A stretch of 64,000 nt of DNA from Bacteroidales bacterium (GCA_012517855.1 JAAYUD010000082.1:30361-94360); one strand, 5' to 3'; counted from the stretch's first letter, positions 19,497 through 30,460 are shown. Notes: generated by a model from the letters alone, not told the origin. Program-made: numbers and translations.

Positions 19497-19528
19497 CAAA
19501 AATAAGACAGACCCTTATCGTAGACAAA
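19497..19528 (-). promoter_or_regulatory. Promoter of the tolC-macAB-two-component operon
   Basis: On the minus strand TTTG (19528-19525), a 20-base spacer, then TATTTTTG (19504-19497) match the Bacteroides consensus exactly. Transcription would start near 19490, about 20 bases before the TolC ATG. AGACCCTTAT (19509-19518) lies in the spacer and a near copy, AGACCTTAT (19563-19571), lies 53 bp upstream. Confidence 0.75.
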
Positions 19529-19832
19529 AAAGATAGACAACGACAATCTTTTTGACGAAAATAGACCTTATTTTATCGATAATCTCGAAATTACAGTGTC
19601 CAACAAAGAAAAATAAAAAACAATAGTTTAGTTACTTTGATTACATACTTATGGCGCTTGCGACTCACGGGCGTGAGTCGGAAAAAACATAAGAACGAGA
19701 ATATTCTCTCCTCTATATCAACAGAAGAAAAACATTAGTCCAAAGGAATTCCACCCAATAATAAAAAGACTACCCCTCAAAATGCTACGAGAAAAAGAAA
19801 GATATAATACCTGCATAACAACCGAGAACAAA
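19529..19832. other. AT-rich gap between the efflux operon promoter and the frd terminator
   Basis: About 300 bp with no credible ORF. Besides the AGACCTTAT repeat next to the tolC promoter, the one notable feature is the 20-bp palindrome at 19661-19680. Confidence 0.5.
19661..19680. repeat. Single palindrome related to the two palindrome arrays
   Basis: CGACTCACG and CGTGAGTCG are perfect inverted arms separated by GG. The core CACG-GG-CGTG has the same outer CAC/GTG as the arrays at 7814 and 42405, and the flank GTGAGTCG is also found in the first array at 7850-7857. It occurs once only and lies in the gap upstream of tolC. Confidence 0.6.
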
Positions 19833-19868
19833 TAAAAAAAGCCTCCGACAAACATTGTTGTCAGAGGC
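19833..19868 (-). terminator. Rho-independent terminator of the frdCAB operon
   Basis: GCCTCcGACAA (19841-19851) pairs with TTGTCaGAGGC (19858-19868), and a run of seven A (19834-19840) gives the U-tract for the minus strand. It lies 44 bp after the frdB stop codon. Confidence 0.85.
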
Positions 19869-19911
19869 AATTATTAATCAAAATGTAAGTAACGTAACTT
19901 GAACTAATATA

Positions 19912-20667
19912 TTAGTCTTTTAATTTAGCTACAATGAAATCACGATTCAAGAAAGCAATGTTATCGATCGTCTCACTCTTTGGACATTCGGCCTCACATG
20001 CTCTTGTATTGGTACAGTTACCAAATCCAAGTTCATCCATCTTGGCAATCATGGCCTTCACACGACGCCCAGCTTCAACTTTTCCTTGCGGAAGTATATT
20101 GAGTTGAGCAATTTTAGAAGAGACAAACAACATCGCAGAACCATTCTTACAAGCTGCCACACAAGCTCCACAGCCAATACAAGAAGCGGCATCCATAGCC
20201 CTATCGGCGACTTTCTTAGAGATAAGTATGCCGTTGGCATCCTGAGGTGCACCGGTATTAACACTGATAAAACCGCCTGCTTGAATAATTTTATCAAAAG
20301 CGCCACGGTCTACCATCAAATCGCGAATGATAGGAAATGCAGCCGAACGCCATGGCTCTACCGTGATAACATCACCATCTTTGAAACGACGCATATAAAG
20401 TTGGCAAGTAGTAGCAGCCGTTGCAGGTCCATGTGGGTATCCGTTAATATAGAGTGAACACATACCGCAAATTCCTTCACGGCAGTCGTGGTCGAACACT
20501 ACGGGTTCTTCACCCTTATTAATCAATTCTTCATTCAGAATATCCATCATTTCGAGGAAAGAAGTATCACCGGGGATATCCTTCATCGGATATTCTTTAA
20601 AAGCGCCTGGTACTTTAGGACCTCTTTGACGCCATATCTTCAATGTAAATGATATATTTTTGTCCAT
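19912..20667 (-). CDS. frdB: Fumarate reductase / succinate dehydrogenase iron-sulfur subunit
   Basis: 251 residues. The [2Fe-2S] ligands lie in [10 protein letters not shown] with the last Cys in TAATTC near residue 76. The C-terminal ferredoxin region holds [11 protein letters not shown] (near 140) and [12 protein letters not shown] (near 200), which bind the [4Fe-4S] and [3Fe-4S] clusters. It passes electrons between the quinone-reactive membrane subunit and the flavoprotein. In Bacteroides this complex acts mainly as fumarate reductase on the succinate-forming fermentation pathway. It is the last gene of the operon. Confidence 0.95.
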   Translation of the reverse strand: MDKNISFTLKIWRQRGPKVPGAFKEYPMKDIPGDTSFLEMMDILNEELINKGEEPVVFDHDCREGICGMCSLYINGYPHGPATAATTCQLYMRRFKDGDVITVEPWRSAAFPIIRDLMVDRGAFDKIIQAGGFISVNTGAPQDANGILISKKVADRAMDAASCIGCGACVAACKNGSAMLFVSSKIAQLNILPQGKVEAGRRVKAMIAKMDELGFGNCTNTRACEAECPKSETIDNIAFLNRDFIVAKLKD

Positions 20668-20672
20668 CGTTA

Positions 20673-22616
20673 TTATACTTTATAGTTACGAGTCTTAACC
20701 TCAGTGAATTCATATTTCAACGGCTCTTTGATAAGTTCCGGTTCAGAATCCTCGCCAGTATACTTCCAGCAGGCCACATACATATAATCTTTATCGTCAC
20801 GAAGAGCTTCACCCTCCGGAGTCTGATATTCTTCACGGAAATGTCCACCGCAAGACTCGTTACGATTTAACGCGTCAATAGCCATCAACCGACCGACTTC
20901 AATAAAATCTGCCAAACGAATAGCCTTGTCAAGTTCCACATTCAAATCGTCAGCATTACCGGGAATACGTACACTTGAATAGAATTCCTTCTTCACTTTA
21001 TCAATTTCGAGAACTGCCTTTTCAAGAGACTCTTTGGTACGTCCCATTCCGACACATTCCCACATTACACGACCAAGTTCTTTGTGAATCGAATCAACAG
21101 AGTGTTCACCCTTAATTGACATCAATTTTTCAATTTTATCGGTAACTTCCTTTTCTGCAGCCACAAACTCAGGCATATCAACAGAAAAACGAGGAACCTG
21201 AATCTGGTCAGATAAGTAATTCTGAATAGTATAAGGCAATACAAAATAACCGTCAGCCAAACCTTGCATCAAAGCAGAAGCACCCAAACGGTTAGCACCA
21301 TGATCGGAGAAGTTGCATTCGCCAATAGCAAAAAGGCCGGAAATAGAAGTCTGCAATTCGTAATCTACCCAAATACCACCCATTGTATAATGAATAGCAG
21401 GGAAAATCATCATCGGGTTATTATAAGGATTGACATCGGTGATTTCTTCGTACATATCGAATAAATTACCGTAACGGGCACGAACAACATCTTCGCCCAA
21501 ACGATCAATCGCATATTTAAAATCCAAGAATACAGCTAAACCGGTATTGTTTACACCATAACCTTTATCGCAACGTTCCTTGGCTGCACGAGACGCTACA
21601 TCACGAGGAACTAGATTACCAAAAGCTGGATAACGACGTTCCAAATAGAAATCGCGTTGATCATCTGGTATATCATTTGGATTGAGTTTGCCTTCTTGAA
21701 GTGCTTTGGCATCTTCAATGCGTTTCGGAACCCAAATACGTCCATCATTACGAAGAGACTCAGACATCAACGTCAACTTCGACTGCTTATCACCATGCAC
21801 AGGGATACACGTTGGGTGAATCTGAGCGTAACAAGGATTAGCAAAGTAAGCGCCTTTTTTATAACATTGTATAGCTACCGAACCGTTAGAGGCCATCGCA
21901 TTGGTCGAAAGGAAATAAGCATTCCCATAACCACCGGTAGCAATAACAACAGCATGAGCCGAATAGCGTTCAATCTTACCATTAACAAGATTGCGGGTAA
22001 TAATACCACGAGCACGGCCTTCAACAATAACTAGGTTGAGCATTTCATGACGTGCATAAAGCTTAACGGTACCTTTACCAATTTGACGACTCAATGCAGA
22101 GTAAGCGCCCAACAGCAATTGCTGGCCAGTCTGTCCTTTAGCATAAAAAGTACGTGAAACCTGAGCACCACCGAAAGAACGGTTGTCTAATGTGCCACCA
22201 TAATCGCGGGCAAAAGGAACGCCCTGAGCTACACATTGGTCGATGATATTATTCGAAACTTCTGCCAAACGATAAACATTGGCTTCGCGAGAACGATAAT
22301 CACCACCTTTAATAGTATCATAATACAGACGATAGATAGAGTCACCGTCATTCTGATAATTTTTTGCAGCATTGATACCACCTTGAGCTGCAATAGAGTG
22401 AGCACGACGAGGTGAATCCTGAATACAGAAATTAAGTACATTGAAGCCCAATTCGCCAAGAGAAGCAGCAGCCGAAGCACCAGCAAGACCCGTTCCGACA
22501 ACGATAATATCAAGACGACGTTTATTGGCAGGGTTTACAAGCTTTTGGTGAGCCTTATAATTGCTCCATTTCTCCGCTAAAAGGCCTTCGGGAATTTTAG
22601 AATCTATGTTAGCCAT
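20673..22616 (-). CDS. frdA: Fumarate reductase / succinate dehydrogenase flavoprotein subunit
   Basis: 647 residues. The FAD-binding Rossmann motif [16 protein letters not shown] starts near residue 40. The [10 protein letters not shown] motif carries the His (residue 73) that covalently binds FAD in this family. Active-site segments HPTCIPVHG and the catalytic Arg region of the capping domain are present, and [18 protein letters not shown] marks the C-terminal FAD site. The length and sequence match the Bacteroidetes type B (two-haem, single membrane subunit) enzymes. It is encoded between frdC and frdB with gaps of 5 and 23 bp. Confidence 0.96.
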   Translation of the reverse strand: MANIDSKIPEGLLAEKWSNYKAHQKLVNPANKRRLDIIVVGTGLAGASAAASLGELGFNVLNFCIQDSPRRAHSIAAQGGINAAKNYQNDGDSIYRLYYDTIKGGDYRSREANVYRLAEVSNNIIDQCVAQGVPFARDYGGTLDNRSFGGAQVSRTFYAKGQTGQQLLLGAYSALSRQIGKGTVKLYARHEMLNLVIVEGRARGIITRNLVNGKIERYSAHAVVIATGGYGNAYFLSTNAMASNGSVAIQCYKKGAYFANPCYAQIHPTCIPVHGDKQSKLTLMSESLRNDGRIWVPKRIEDAKALQEGKLNPNDIPDDQRDFYLERRYPAFGNLVPRDVASRAAKERCDKGYGVNNTGLAVFLDFKYAIDRLGEDVVRARYGNLFDMYEEITDVNPYNNPMMIFPAIHYTMGGIWVDYELQTSISGLFAIGECNFSDHGANRLGASALMQGLADGYFVLPYTIQNYLSDQIQVPRFSVDMPEFVAAEKEVTDKIEKLMSIKGEHSVDSIHKELGRVMWECVGMGRTKESLEKAVLEIDKVKKEFYSSVRIPGNADDLNVELDKAIRLADFIEVGRLMAIDALNRNESCGGHFREEYQTPEGEALRDDKDYMYVACWKYTGEDSEPELIKEPLKYEFTEVKTRNYKV

Positions 22617-22639
22617 AATTGTATATACTTTTATTGAAA

Positions 22640-23332
22640 TTAAATGCTCGCGCCTAAAAAGGTGACTTTAATGAAAAAGAAAATAACTACCAAAGCGAAG
22701 CAAGCCATAAGAATAGTAGTATAAATATTGGAAATACACTTCCAACGTTTAATCCAAATCTGGTTGTTCCAGCCCAATGTTTGAAGAGCACTCCAGAAAC
22801 CATGAGTAAGATGGAACCAGATAGCACCGAACCAAACGAGATAAAGCAATACAAAAACAGGGTTCTTGAATGTGATCTTCATCAAAGCGATACCGTCTGC
22901 CGGATCACCTCCGGGTGCCAATACCATATCATTTGCTATTTCGGCAAACTGCATATGATACCAAAAATCTGTAAGATGCAGAATAATACCGAGAACAACA
23001 ATCAGACCCAGCACAAACATGTTTTGTGAGGCCCATTCGACAGTTGTCGGACGTACCGTTACAGCATAACGTTCCGAACCACGTGCTTTGCGATTCAACA
23101 AGGTGAGCCAAACAGCGTAAATGATGTGAATAAGAAACAAAGCTGCCAAACCCATCGAACCGACGAGGGCATACCAGTTAGCTCCCAAAAATTCACAAAT
23201 CGCATTATACCCTCTCTCAGAGAAGACAGCTACCAAGTTCATCGCCATGTGAAATGTCAGAAAGAGGATAAGAGCAATACCTGTGACACTCATTACCACT
23301 TTCCTTCCTACGGATGAATTAACTAACCACAT
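22640..23332 (-). CDS. frdC: Fumarate reductase / succinate dehydrogenase cytochrome b subunit
   Basis: 230 residues with five predicted membrane helices, starting with [27 protein letters not shown]. Histidines in the helices ([30 protein letters not shown]) are candidates for the two b-type haem ligands, as in the Wolinella fumarate reductase type. It anchors the complex in the inner membrane and exchanges electrons with menaquinone. It is the first gene of the operon and has a strong promoter upstream. Confidence 0.93.
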   Translation of the reverse strand: MWLVNSSVGRKVVMSVTGIALILFLTFHMAMNLVAVFSERGYNAICEFLGANWYALVGSMGLAALFLIHIIYAVWLTLLNRKARGSERYAVTVRPTTVEWASQNMFVLGLIVVLGIILHLTDFWYHMQFAEIANDMVLAPGGDPADGIALMKITFKNPVFVLLYLVWFGAIWFHLTHGFWSALQTLGWNNQIWIKRWKCISNIYTTILMACFALVVIFFFIKVTFLGASI

Positions 23333-23405
23333 AAATGATTCAATTTTTAAGATTATTATTGTTTAGAATTAAATTAATTTTTAATTATTACAGCCCATAC
23401 AGGCA

Positions 23406-23437
23406 CAAAATTAAGACAAATAGATTGATTGAGCAAA
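23406..23437 (-). promoter_or_regulatory. Promoter of the frdCAB operon
   Basis: Minus strand TTTG (23437-23434), 20 bases, TAATTTTG (23413-23406): a full match to the Bacteroides sigma consensus. Transcription would start near 23399, giving a leader of about 67 bases. Confidence 0.75.
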
Positions 23438-23502
23438 CAATTAAAGAAATAAATCTTTAATATGCTTATTATTACAGCCCTATCAATCTATGGCACATTT
23501 CC

Positions 23503-25098
23503 CTACTTTCTTTTCTTAACGGGCTTTGCGATCTCTTTCTTGTGCATAATAGACAGCGCTTTCTGCAAACTCTCGTTTGTTTCATTAATAACCTGAAAAT
23601 ATTCGTTCATATCCCAAAGGTCGCGTGCTACCAAAGCTTTCAGCTGAAGTTTGATAAAAGGCAACGATGTCTGATACTGCTTTTCGTTGAACTTTATTCC
23701 AGCCTTGTCTGCTTTGCTACGCACTTCATCAAGCATCGTGGTCTTGGTTACATCGAATGATGTTCTATACTTTTCGAAAGTAGGATATTGGGCTTTCAAT
23801 GCTGCTCTATTTTTTTCGACATACTGTGCCGTTTCTTGCAAAATGATGCCCCTATTACTTAATTCACGAAGATAATCGCTATAATCGGTAGTGTCGACAG
23901 GTACAAAATAATCGGGCATAATACCACCGCCACCATAAACAACACGACCAAGCTTCAACGTTTTACATTTCAAAGAATCGGGAAAATGAATACTATCGGC
24001 ACTCTGCATCTCACCACGAGCATATCTCTTTATAATATCTGCAGCATAGTCAATCTTGCCACCATAAGGTTTCTGGATGCACCGTCCGGAAGGTGTATAA
24101 TAATGAGCGATGGTTAAGCGAATCATCGAACCATCAGGTAACTCTATAGGACGTTGAACAAGTCCTTTACCAAAGGTACGCCGACCAACCACGGTAGCAC
24201 GATCCCAATCCTGAACAGCACCGGTTACGATCTCACTTGCCGAAGCTGTAAACTCGTCAACCAACACAAATACCCGTCCTGTCTTGAATATTCCATTACC
24301 AGTGGCCAAGAAATCACTTCGCGTAGAATTACGCCCTTCGGTATAAACGATAAGTTGTTTATTATCCAAAAATTGATTTGCCAATTCTGTCGCTGCTTGC
24401 AGATAACCGCCACCATTGCCCTGTAGATCCAACACAAGATCGACCATCCCTTGTTGTTTAAGTTTCTTTAATGAAGCAATCACTTCTTCACCGGTTGTTG
24501 CAGCAAACTGACTGATCCGAATATAACCTACTTTCGGCTCCACCATATAGCATGCATCAATACTATAAATAGGAATTGTATTGCGTTTTACATTAAAATA
24601 CAGCAATCCTTTTTCACCACGGCGAACGATAGAGAGCTTCACTACCGTTCCTTTGGGGCCACGAAGACGTTGCATTATTTTCTCTGTACTCATTTTCACT
24701 CCGGCAATTGCCGTATCATTGACAGCAACAATACGATCGCCGGCAAGAATACCGACTTTCTCGGAAGGCCCATTCGTAACAGGCTGAATGACAAACAACG
24801 AATCCTCTATCATTTGGAATTGAACACCGATGCCATCAAAATTGCCCTGCAATGGAGCATTCATCAACTTCACTTCTTCTGCATTGGAGTAAGTAGAATG
24901 AGGATCGAGTTTTGACAGCATACCCTCTATGGCATCCTCCACAAGTTTGTTCTCATTGATTTTGTTCACATACAGATTATTTATTGCCATTTCGGCAATC
25001 TGCAATTTACGCATGGCATCTTTATTAAAGTCCTGAGCCGTAATGTCGGCAACAGCAACAAATGCCAAAAGACACACAGTGATTAGTTTTCTCATCAT
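23503..25098 (-). CDS. S41-family C-terminal processing peptidase
   Basis: 531 residues with a signal peptide (MMRKLITVCLLAFVAVADITAQ). A PDZ domain at about residues 90-170 (NGPSEKVGILAGDRIVAVND) is followed by the tail-specific protease domain. The nucleophile Ser lies in FTASASEIV near residue 288 and the general-base Lys in TFGKGLVQ. The C-terminal ~150 residues have the helical tail seen in Bacteroidetes CtpA-like proteins. It would cleave periplasmic or exported proteins. Six bp separate its start from the coaD stop codon, so it is probably in an operon with coaD and parE. Confidence 0.93.
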   Translation of the reverse strand: MMRKLITVCLLAFVAVADITAQDFNKDAMRKLQIAEMAINNLYVNKINENKLVEDAIEGMLSKLDPHSTYSNAEEVKLMNAPLQGNFDGIGVQFQMIEDSLFVIQPVTNGPSEKVGILAGDRIVAVNDTAIAGVKMSTEKIMQRLRGPKGTVVKLSIVRRGEKGLLYFNVKRNTIPIYSIDACYMVEPKVGYIRISQFAATTGEEVIASLKKLKQQGMVDLVLDLQGNGGGYLQAATELANQFLDNKQLIVYTEGRNSTRSDFLATGNGIFKTGRVFVLVDEFTASASEIVTGAVQDWDRATVVGRRTFGKGLVQRPIELPDGSMIRLTIAHYYTPSGRCIQKPYGGKIDYAADIIKRYARGEMQSADSIHFPDSLKCKTLKLGRVVYGGGGIMPDYFVPVDTTDYSDYLRELSNRGIILQETAQYVEKNRAALKAQYPTFEKYRTSFDVTKTTMLDEVRSKADKAGIKFNEKQYQTSLPFIKLQLKALVARDLWDMNEYFQVINETNESLQKALSIMHKKEIAKPVKKRK

Positions 25099-25104
25099 TT
25101 CTTT

Positions 25105-25560
25105 TTAAATTTCCATCCCTTCCGGAATAAACCGGCTAATATCCTTATGGTACATTAATAATTCTCTGACAATAGTAGAACTGACGCCGGTCAACTCAGG
25201 CTCGGTAAACAATAAAATCGTTTCAATACCCGACATCTTACGATTTACATCAGCAATAGTTTCTTCATATTCAAAATCACTCACTGTACGGATACCTCTT
25301 ATAATAAAGTCTGCCCCGATCTGTTGTGCAAAATCCATTGTCAAACCTTCGTAAGATTCAACTTTGATACGCGGCTCATCACGATACAATTTCCGAATAA
25401 TATCAACTCGCTTTTCTAATGGAAAGTAAGTATTCTTTTGATCATTAATCCCAATGCTGACAACTACTTCGTCCATAAAAGTCAAAGCCCGTTTCACTAT
25501 CGAAAAATGCCCGATAGTAAAAGGATCGAACGTTCCTGGGAATATTGCTTTTCTTTCCAT
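25105..25560 (-). CDS. coaD: Pantetheine-phosphate adenylyltransferase
   Basis: 151 residues, typical for CoaD. It shows the nucleotidyl-transferase motif [14 protein letters not shown] (residues 9-22) with the HxGH-like T-x-G-H, the [12 protein letters not shown] segment near 90 and the C-terminal SSTIVRELL. It makes dephospho-CoA from ATP and phosphopantetheine. It is encoded between parE and the S41 peptidase with gaps of 12 and 6 bp. Confidence 0.95.
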   Translation of the reverse strand: MERKAIFPGTFDPFTIGHFSIVKRALTFMDEVVVSIGINDQKNTYFPLEKRVDIIRKLYRDEPRIKVESYEGLTMDFAQQIGADFIIRGIRTVSDFEYEETIADVNRKMSGIETILLFTEPELTGVSSTIVRELLMYHKDISRFIPEGMEI

Positions 25561-25572
25561 CGTTTATTTAAG

Positions 25573-27468
25573 TTATGCTATGTCGCTAATTAAATTCTCC
25601 GGTCTATCCTCTTCTATTACCAAATTATCAATAATGAAATTCTGACGTTCCATCGTATTCTTGCCCATATAGAAAGCCAATAGATCTTTCACCGCATCTG
25701 TCTTGCGCAATTTGACCTGATCAAGGCGTATATCCTTGCCGATAAAATGCACAAACTCTTCTGGAGATATTTCTCCCAATCCTTTGAATCGAGTGATTTC
25801 AGGCGAAGGTTTTAATGCTCTTATAGCATTCACTCTCTCTTCCTCAGAATAACAGTAGCGCGTTTCTTTCTTATTCCGAACTCTAAATAATGGTGTCTGA
25901 AGAATATAGACATGCCCTTTCTTTATCAAATCGGGAAAGAATTGCAAAAAGAAAGTGATCATTAACAACCGAATATGCATGCCATCGACATCGGCATCAG
26001 TTGCAACGATTACCTTATTGTATCTAAGTGCTTCAATACCATCTTCTATATTAAGTGCAGCCTGCAACAAATTGAATTCCTCATTTTCATAGACAACCTT
26101 CTTGGTCAACCCGAATGAATTAAGAGGTTTACCACGCAAACTAAACACAGCCTGAGTATTGACATCACGGCTCTTCGTAATAGAGCCACTCGCCGAATCA
26201 CCCTCCGTAATAAAGATACACGACTCCTCTTGACGGTCTCCTTTAGAATCATTCAGATGAATACGGCAATCGCGTAATTTCCGATTATGAAGATTGGCTT
26301 TTTTAGCTCGTTCTCGAGCCAATTTCGTCACCCCGGCAATTGCTTTGCGTTCTTTCTCCGACTCTTGAACTTTCTGGAGCATCACTTCAGCAATATCGGA
26401 GTTCTTGTGGAGAAAATTATCCAATTGCTCCTCTATAAAATTACCTACAAATTTGTTTACCGAAACCGCATCTTTTTTAAGAGAGATAGTGTTAGAGCCA
26501 AGCTTTATCTTTGTCTGACTTTCAAAAATAGGATCCTCCACATTGATGGCAATAGCTCCTACAAGACCGTTTCGGATATCATTGAATTCAAAGTTTTTAT
26601 TATAAAAATCTTTGATTGTATGAGCCACATGTTCTTTAAAGGCTGACAAATGTGTACCACCCTGCGTCGTATTCTGTCCATTAACGAAAGAGTAGTATTC
26701 TTCACCATATTGATTGGTATGAGTAAAAGCAATTTCAATGTCATCGCTCTTGAAATGAATAATCGGATATAATCCCGGCGAAGTCATGTTATCATTGAGC
26801 AGATCTTCCAAACCATTTCGAGAGATAATGCGTTGTCCATTGAATATGATAGAAAGCCCAGTATTAAGATAGGTATAATTTCGAAGCTTCGTTTCAATGA
26901 ATTCTGACTGAAACGAGTAATTTACAAACAAAGTATTATCCGGTTCAAAGAACATATAAGTTCCATCTTCCTCATCAGTATCTTTCGTTTCGTCCGACAG
27001 TAATAGTCCTTTGGCAAAAGTAATAATCCTCACTTTGCCGTCACGATAACTGCGAACTTCGAAAAAAGAGCTTAACGCATTGACAGCTTTGGCACCAACT
27101 CCATTAAGTCCAACACTTTTCTTGAAAACGGCATTATCATACTTGGCACCCGTATTAAGTAGACTGACCGCCTCAACAAGAGCCCCCTGGGGAATTCCTC
27201 TACCGTAATCTCGCACACTAACACGTAGATTATCCTCCAGATCGATTTCGAGCCGTTTACCGAATCCCATTCGGAATTCATCAATACTATTATCTATAAC
27301 CTCTTTCAACAAGACATAAATACCATCTTCAGGATGAGAACCATCTCCCAAACGACCAATATACATACCCGGTCGCGTACGGACATGCTCCATATCACTC
27401 AGATGCCTTATACTGTCATCAGTATAATTTGTCTTGAATTCGTTTTCCTCAATGATATTTTCTTCCAT
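25573..27468 (-). CDS. parE: DNA topoisomerase IV subunit B (GyrB/ParE family)
   Basis: 631 residues, shorter than the usual GyrB of about 650 or more. The GHKL ATPase domain has [19 protein letters not shown] and [13 protein letters not shown]. The transducer domain follows. The TOPRIM domain carries [10 protein letters not shown] and [12 protein letters not shown], and the C-terminal [10 protein letters not shown] motif is present. Topo IV decatenates daughter chromosomes. The ParE assignment rather than GyrB rests on sequence style and on its place in a housekeeping cluster. A parC partner is not in the window. Confidence 0.88.
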   Translation of the reverse strand: MEENIIEENEFKTNYTDDSIRHLSDMEHVRTRPGMYIGRLGDGSHPEDGIYVLLKEVIDNSIDEFRMGFGKRLEIDLEDNLRVSVRDYGRGIPQGALVEAVSLLNTGAKYDNAVFKKSVGLNGVGAKAVNALSSFFEVRSYRDGKVRIITFAKGLLLSDETKDTDEEDGTYMFFEPDNTLFVNYSFQSEFIETKLRNYTYLNTGLSIIFNGQRIISRNGLEDLLNDNMTSPGLYPIIHFKSDDIEIAFTHTNQYGEEYYSFVNGQNTTQGGTHLSAFKEHVAHTIKDFYNKNFEFNDIRNGLVGAIAINVEDPIFESQTKIKLGSNTISLKKDAVSVNKFVGNFIEEQLDNFLHKNSDIAEVMLQKVQESEKERKAIAGVTKLARERAKKANLHNRKLRDCRIHLNDSKGDRQEESCIFITEGDSASGSITKSRDVNTQAVFSLRGKPLNSFGLTKKVVYENEEFNLLQAALNIEDGIEALRYNKVIVATDADVDGMHIRLLMITFFLQFFPDLIKKGHVYILQTPLFRVRNKKETRYCYSEEERVNAIRALKPSPEITRFKGLGEISPEEFVHFIGKDIRLDQVKLRKTDAVKDLLAFYMGKNTMERQNFIIDNLVIEEDRPENLISDIA

Positions 27469-27471
27469 ATT

Positions 27472-28605
27472 TTATTTAATGCTCCTGATAAAAGCACGAC
27501 GACGTTTGTGCTGTTCACATTTAAAATAGTCCCATTGCGACTGAACTTTACCATTCAATTCTAATTCGGGATTACTTTCAGCATATACAAACCCCATCTT
27601 TTTATAGACCGGTATTAAATCATAAAACAATAATGCATTGACGCCTTTATTTTGATATTCAGGTTTCACTGCGATAAGCAGCAGTTCCAACACTTTAGCA
27701 TGTTTAATAAAAAGCGATTTCAACAAATGGTACCAACCGAAAGGCAGTAATCTCCCATGGGCTTTCTGCAAAGCCCTAGCAAGCGAAGGCATCGATATAC
27801 CCACTCCCACTAAAGTGCCGTCATCTTTGGTAATCAAAGTCAACATATGCAGATCAACAATATGCAAATACATCTTTATATATTGCTTGATTTGCCTGGG
27901 GGTTAGTGGAGAGTAGCCATAGAGAGGACTATAAGCCTCATTCATTAGTTCAAATATAGCCTCTCCATATTCTTTTGATATTTTCCTTGCAGAAGTACAT
28001 TTCGTGATATGCAGACCATATTTCTTCATCACGATTTCCGAAATGCGCTTATGTTTTTCGGGAATCGCATCGGGAATATATATTTTGTATTCCACCCAAT
28101 CGGCATCTTTTTCAAAGCCCAATTTGACCATGTGATCCACATAATAAGGATAATTATATATTGTGGCGATCGTACTTAATTGATCATAACCTTCAACTAA
28201 CATACCTTCAGCATCAAAATCTGTAAAACCGAGCGGTCCTTGTACGTCATTCATTCCACGTTCCCTGCCCCATTGTTCTACAGTATCAATCAGTGCTTTT
28301 GAGACTTCTATATCATCTATAAAATCTATCCAACCAAAACGGACTGTCTTTTTATCCCATTTTTCGTTTGCTCTATTATTTATGATAGCAGCAACGCGGC
28401 CCACAATTTTTCCGCCTTTATATGCCAAGAAATAATCGGCCTCGCAAAATTCAAAAGCTGCATTCTTTTTCTTATTGAAAGTATTGAGCATATCATCAAA
28501 CAAATCGGGTACCGAATATGGGTTATCCTTATACATGAAATAATTAAAGCGGATAAATTTCTTTAACTCCCGCTTTGTAGAGACCTTTTTGATTATTACA
28601 GACAT
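27472..28605 (-). CDS. Large GNAT-like protein of unknown substrate
   Basis: 377 residues. The middle and C-terminal part look like a GNAT fold: DGTLVGVGISMPSLARAL, then VKPEYQNKGVNALLFYDL as the acetyl-CoA-binding loop, then YAESNPELELN. The N-terminal part (FIRFNYFMYKDNPYSVPDLFDD) is typical of a conserved family of large cytosolic GNAT-like proteins in Bacteroidetes. The substrate is not known. It starts 137 bp downstream of transcription landmarks and lies 3 bp before parE, so it is the likely first gene of the parE-coaD-S41 operon. Confidence 0.75.
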   Translation of the reverse strand: MSVIIKKVSTKRELKKFIRFNYFMYKDNPYSVPDLFDDMLNTFNKKKNAAFEFCEADYFLAYKGGKIVGRVAAIINNRANEKWDKKTVRFGWIDFIDDIEVSKALIDTVEQWGRERGMNDVQGPLGFTDFDAEGMLVEGYDQLSTIATIYNYPYYVDHMVKLGFEKDADWVEYKIYIPDAIPEKHKRISEIVMKKYGLHITKCTSARKISKEYGEAIFELMNEAYSPLYGYSPLTPRQIKQYIKMYLHIVDLHMLTLITKDDGTLVGVGISMPSLARALQKAHGRLLPFGWYHLLKSLFIKHAKVLELLLIAVKPEYQNKGVNALLFYDLIPVYKKMGFVYAESNPELELNGKVQSQWDYFKCEQHKRRRAFIRSIK

Positions 28606-28968
28606 ACCTTGCTAATATATATTTGGAGCAAAGATACAAAGAAAAAATGAAAGGCACAGAATAATAAATAAATATAGTTATAAATAAACAATTCAAGAAA
28701 TAATGACCGTTAATAAATAATAGCAAAGAATGTAGAAACAATAATTAGAGCTAAGAATACGGTTTCCTTAGTTAGAAGATATTGAAAAGAGATACTAAAA
28801 AAACTATTCCAAACTGGAATACTCTCATCTCTATTTAAGGTTCTGAATAGCCAAGGAGAAAGAGATGAAACTCTTTGTTATACATATATACTAAATTCGC
28901 CTCTATGCCATCTTCTACTAAAGAGAAAATTTGCATCAAGGCGAATTATTTTTGCAAAACAGAAACTG
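28606..28968. other. 363-bp intergenic region: promoter of the GNAT-parE operon and a weak hairpin
   Basis: TATCTTTG on the minus strand (28636-28629) is a good -7 box for the gene starting at 28605; no clean -33 is visible. Nearer the metallophosphoesterase gene, AATTCGCCT (28894-28902) pairs with AGGCGAATT (28939-28947) across a 36-base loop. This may end its transcript, though the T-tract is poor. A TTCCA-AAC-TGGAA palindrome lies near 28808. No ORF is supported. Confidence 0.5.
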
Positions 28969-30330
28969 TTATAAGTCCACTTCTTTATTATTCACTAATA
29001 AATGCGTACCATATTTATATTGATACAATGCAACCTGCAGTTTCTTCTTGTCAGAATTCATAGGAAGAATCACCACAAAATGCATATTCTTAGCGTCTTG
29101 GTCTATCACCTTATTCTTATCACGCGTCTTCTCATCTTCCCAAGTACCGGTATTGGCATAAACACAAGATTTATTTTCACTATTGGTATAAGATTTAATC
29201 ATCGGCAAATGGGTATGGCCGAAAACTACGAGACGGACAAAAGAACGAATAGGGACAAGAAAATATTGTAAGTATGATTGGTCATCAATAAAACCCGTAT
29301 GCAAGCTCCCTGATATAGCATCGTCAATATTTGTCGAAACAAGAGCATGATTATACCTTTCGCGATCATCCCAATTGGCCTGAGTAAATAAACCATCATA
29401 TAGATTCATCTCTATATGACCATCTGTTGCATTATTTCGAGGTAAAATATCATTAATAGAATAAGCCTTCGTATAATTCCCCACATTCGTAGTGATAATC
29501 TTGTCATCGAAATTATCTTTCACATAAATCAAACCTGACAACACTTGATTCCATAAATAATAGTAATTATATTTACTATTCTGCTCCTCATTATTCGGAT
29601 CATTCAGCTTTACATTGGGCACTTTTGTAGCAGCTTCTGGAGTAGTAGGATCTATAAACGAATTAGCAGCGATACGAGCAAAAAAGTAACCGGGAGGCAA
29701 TATAGAACCCGGAGCTTCAGACTCATTGGCGCCAGGAGTCATTGCACAGAAGAAATCATAGCGGTGACCATGTTCTATAGCAATCTGCGGATAGCCGTCT
29801 GGATAATAAGTACCAACTGCGAGTCTGTCTTTATCACGGGCTTGATTTACCCCAGGCATTGCAACATCAACATTTTCCGGGGAGATACCCATATCGTGGT
29901 TTCCAGGAATATAAGTAACCTTTACATTACGATCTTTAATAATACCGTTCAACACATCAAAGATACGTTGATTTGCCACTACCGTCTTTCTGACAAAATC
30001 GGTCTGAGAGCCATTCCCATAAGTATTCACTCTTGTCGGAATATACCATTCGTCGAACATATCGCCCGCTATGACGAGTTCTTTAATAGTGTTCGAAGAG
30101 CGTACCTCATTAAGGAATTGCTCCAGCCGTTTTAAGTGCTTCACATTTTCAGAGTACGCCAAATCGTTTCCCAAATGTAAATCACTAATCACAATAATTT
30201 TGTCGCGTTCTACATTGCTACTCGCACTGATAGTGTCAAATGGATTATCAGCGGAATCTTTGTCACTGTTGCACGATACCAAACCAAAAGCAGATGCAAC
30301 AAACAAAAGGATAAAACTAATTTTCTTCAT
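28969..30330 (-). CDS. Metallophosphoesterase lipoprotein
   Basis: 453 residues with a lipoprotein signal (MKKISFILLFVASAFGLVSC). Calcineurin-like phosphoesterase motifs are visible: ISDLHLGND near residue 49, AGDMFDEW near 88, IPGNHD near 142, IEHGHRYD and VFGHTHLP. These supply the two-metal ligands D-x-H, GD, GNHD, H and GHxH. The lipid anchor puts it in the periplasm or at the cell surface. The substrate is unknown. It is divergent from a membrane-bound AraC-type regulator. Confidence 0.85.
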   Translation of the reverse strand: MKKISFILLFVASAFGLVSCNSDKDSADNPFDTISASSNVERDKIIVISDLHLGNDLAYSENVKHLKRLEQFLNEVRSSNTIKELVIAGDMFDEWYIPTRVNTYGNGSQTDFVRKTVVANQRIFDVLNGIIKDRNVKVTYIPGNHDMGISPENVDVAMPGVNQARDKDRLAVGTYYPDGYPQIAIEHGHRYDFFCAMTPGANESEAPGSILPPGYFFARIAANSFIDPTTPEAATKVPNVKLNDPNNEEQNSKYNYYYLWNQVLSGLIYVKDNFDDKIITTNVGNYTKAYSINDILPRNNATDGHIEMNLYDGLFTQANWDDRERYNHALVSTNIDDAISGSLHTGFIDDQSYLQYFLVPIRSFVRLVVFGHTHLPMIKSYTNSENKSCVYANTGTWEDEKTRDKNKVIDQDAKNMHFVVILPMNSDKKKLQVALYQYKYGTHLLVNNKEVDL

Positions 30331-30421
30331 AAATGTAACAAATATTAGGGATAAATTAAGATAATCCTATGCCAATAAAAAATAATCTGAATCTACCAGT
30401 GTAGCGTCAATATAGCTTGGA

Positions 30422-30450
30422 CAAAGGTAGTCAACATTTAGCCGACCAAA
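30422..30450 (-). promoter_or_regulatory. Probable promoter of the metallophosphoesterase gene
   Basis: Minus strand TTTG (30450-30447), 17 bases, TACCTTTG (30429-30422). The -7 box is a full match; the spacing is a little short. The predicted leader is about 85 bases. Confidence 0.5.
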
Positions 30451-30460
30451 GTCTCATATT

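Noticed and set aside
18102..19499. Longer start for the TolC-family gene
   Set aside because: The upstream start lies within the -7 box; the ATG at 19469 directly precedes a clean signal peptide.
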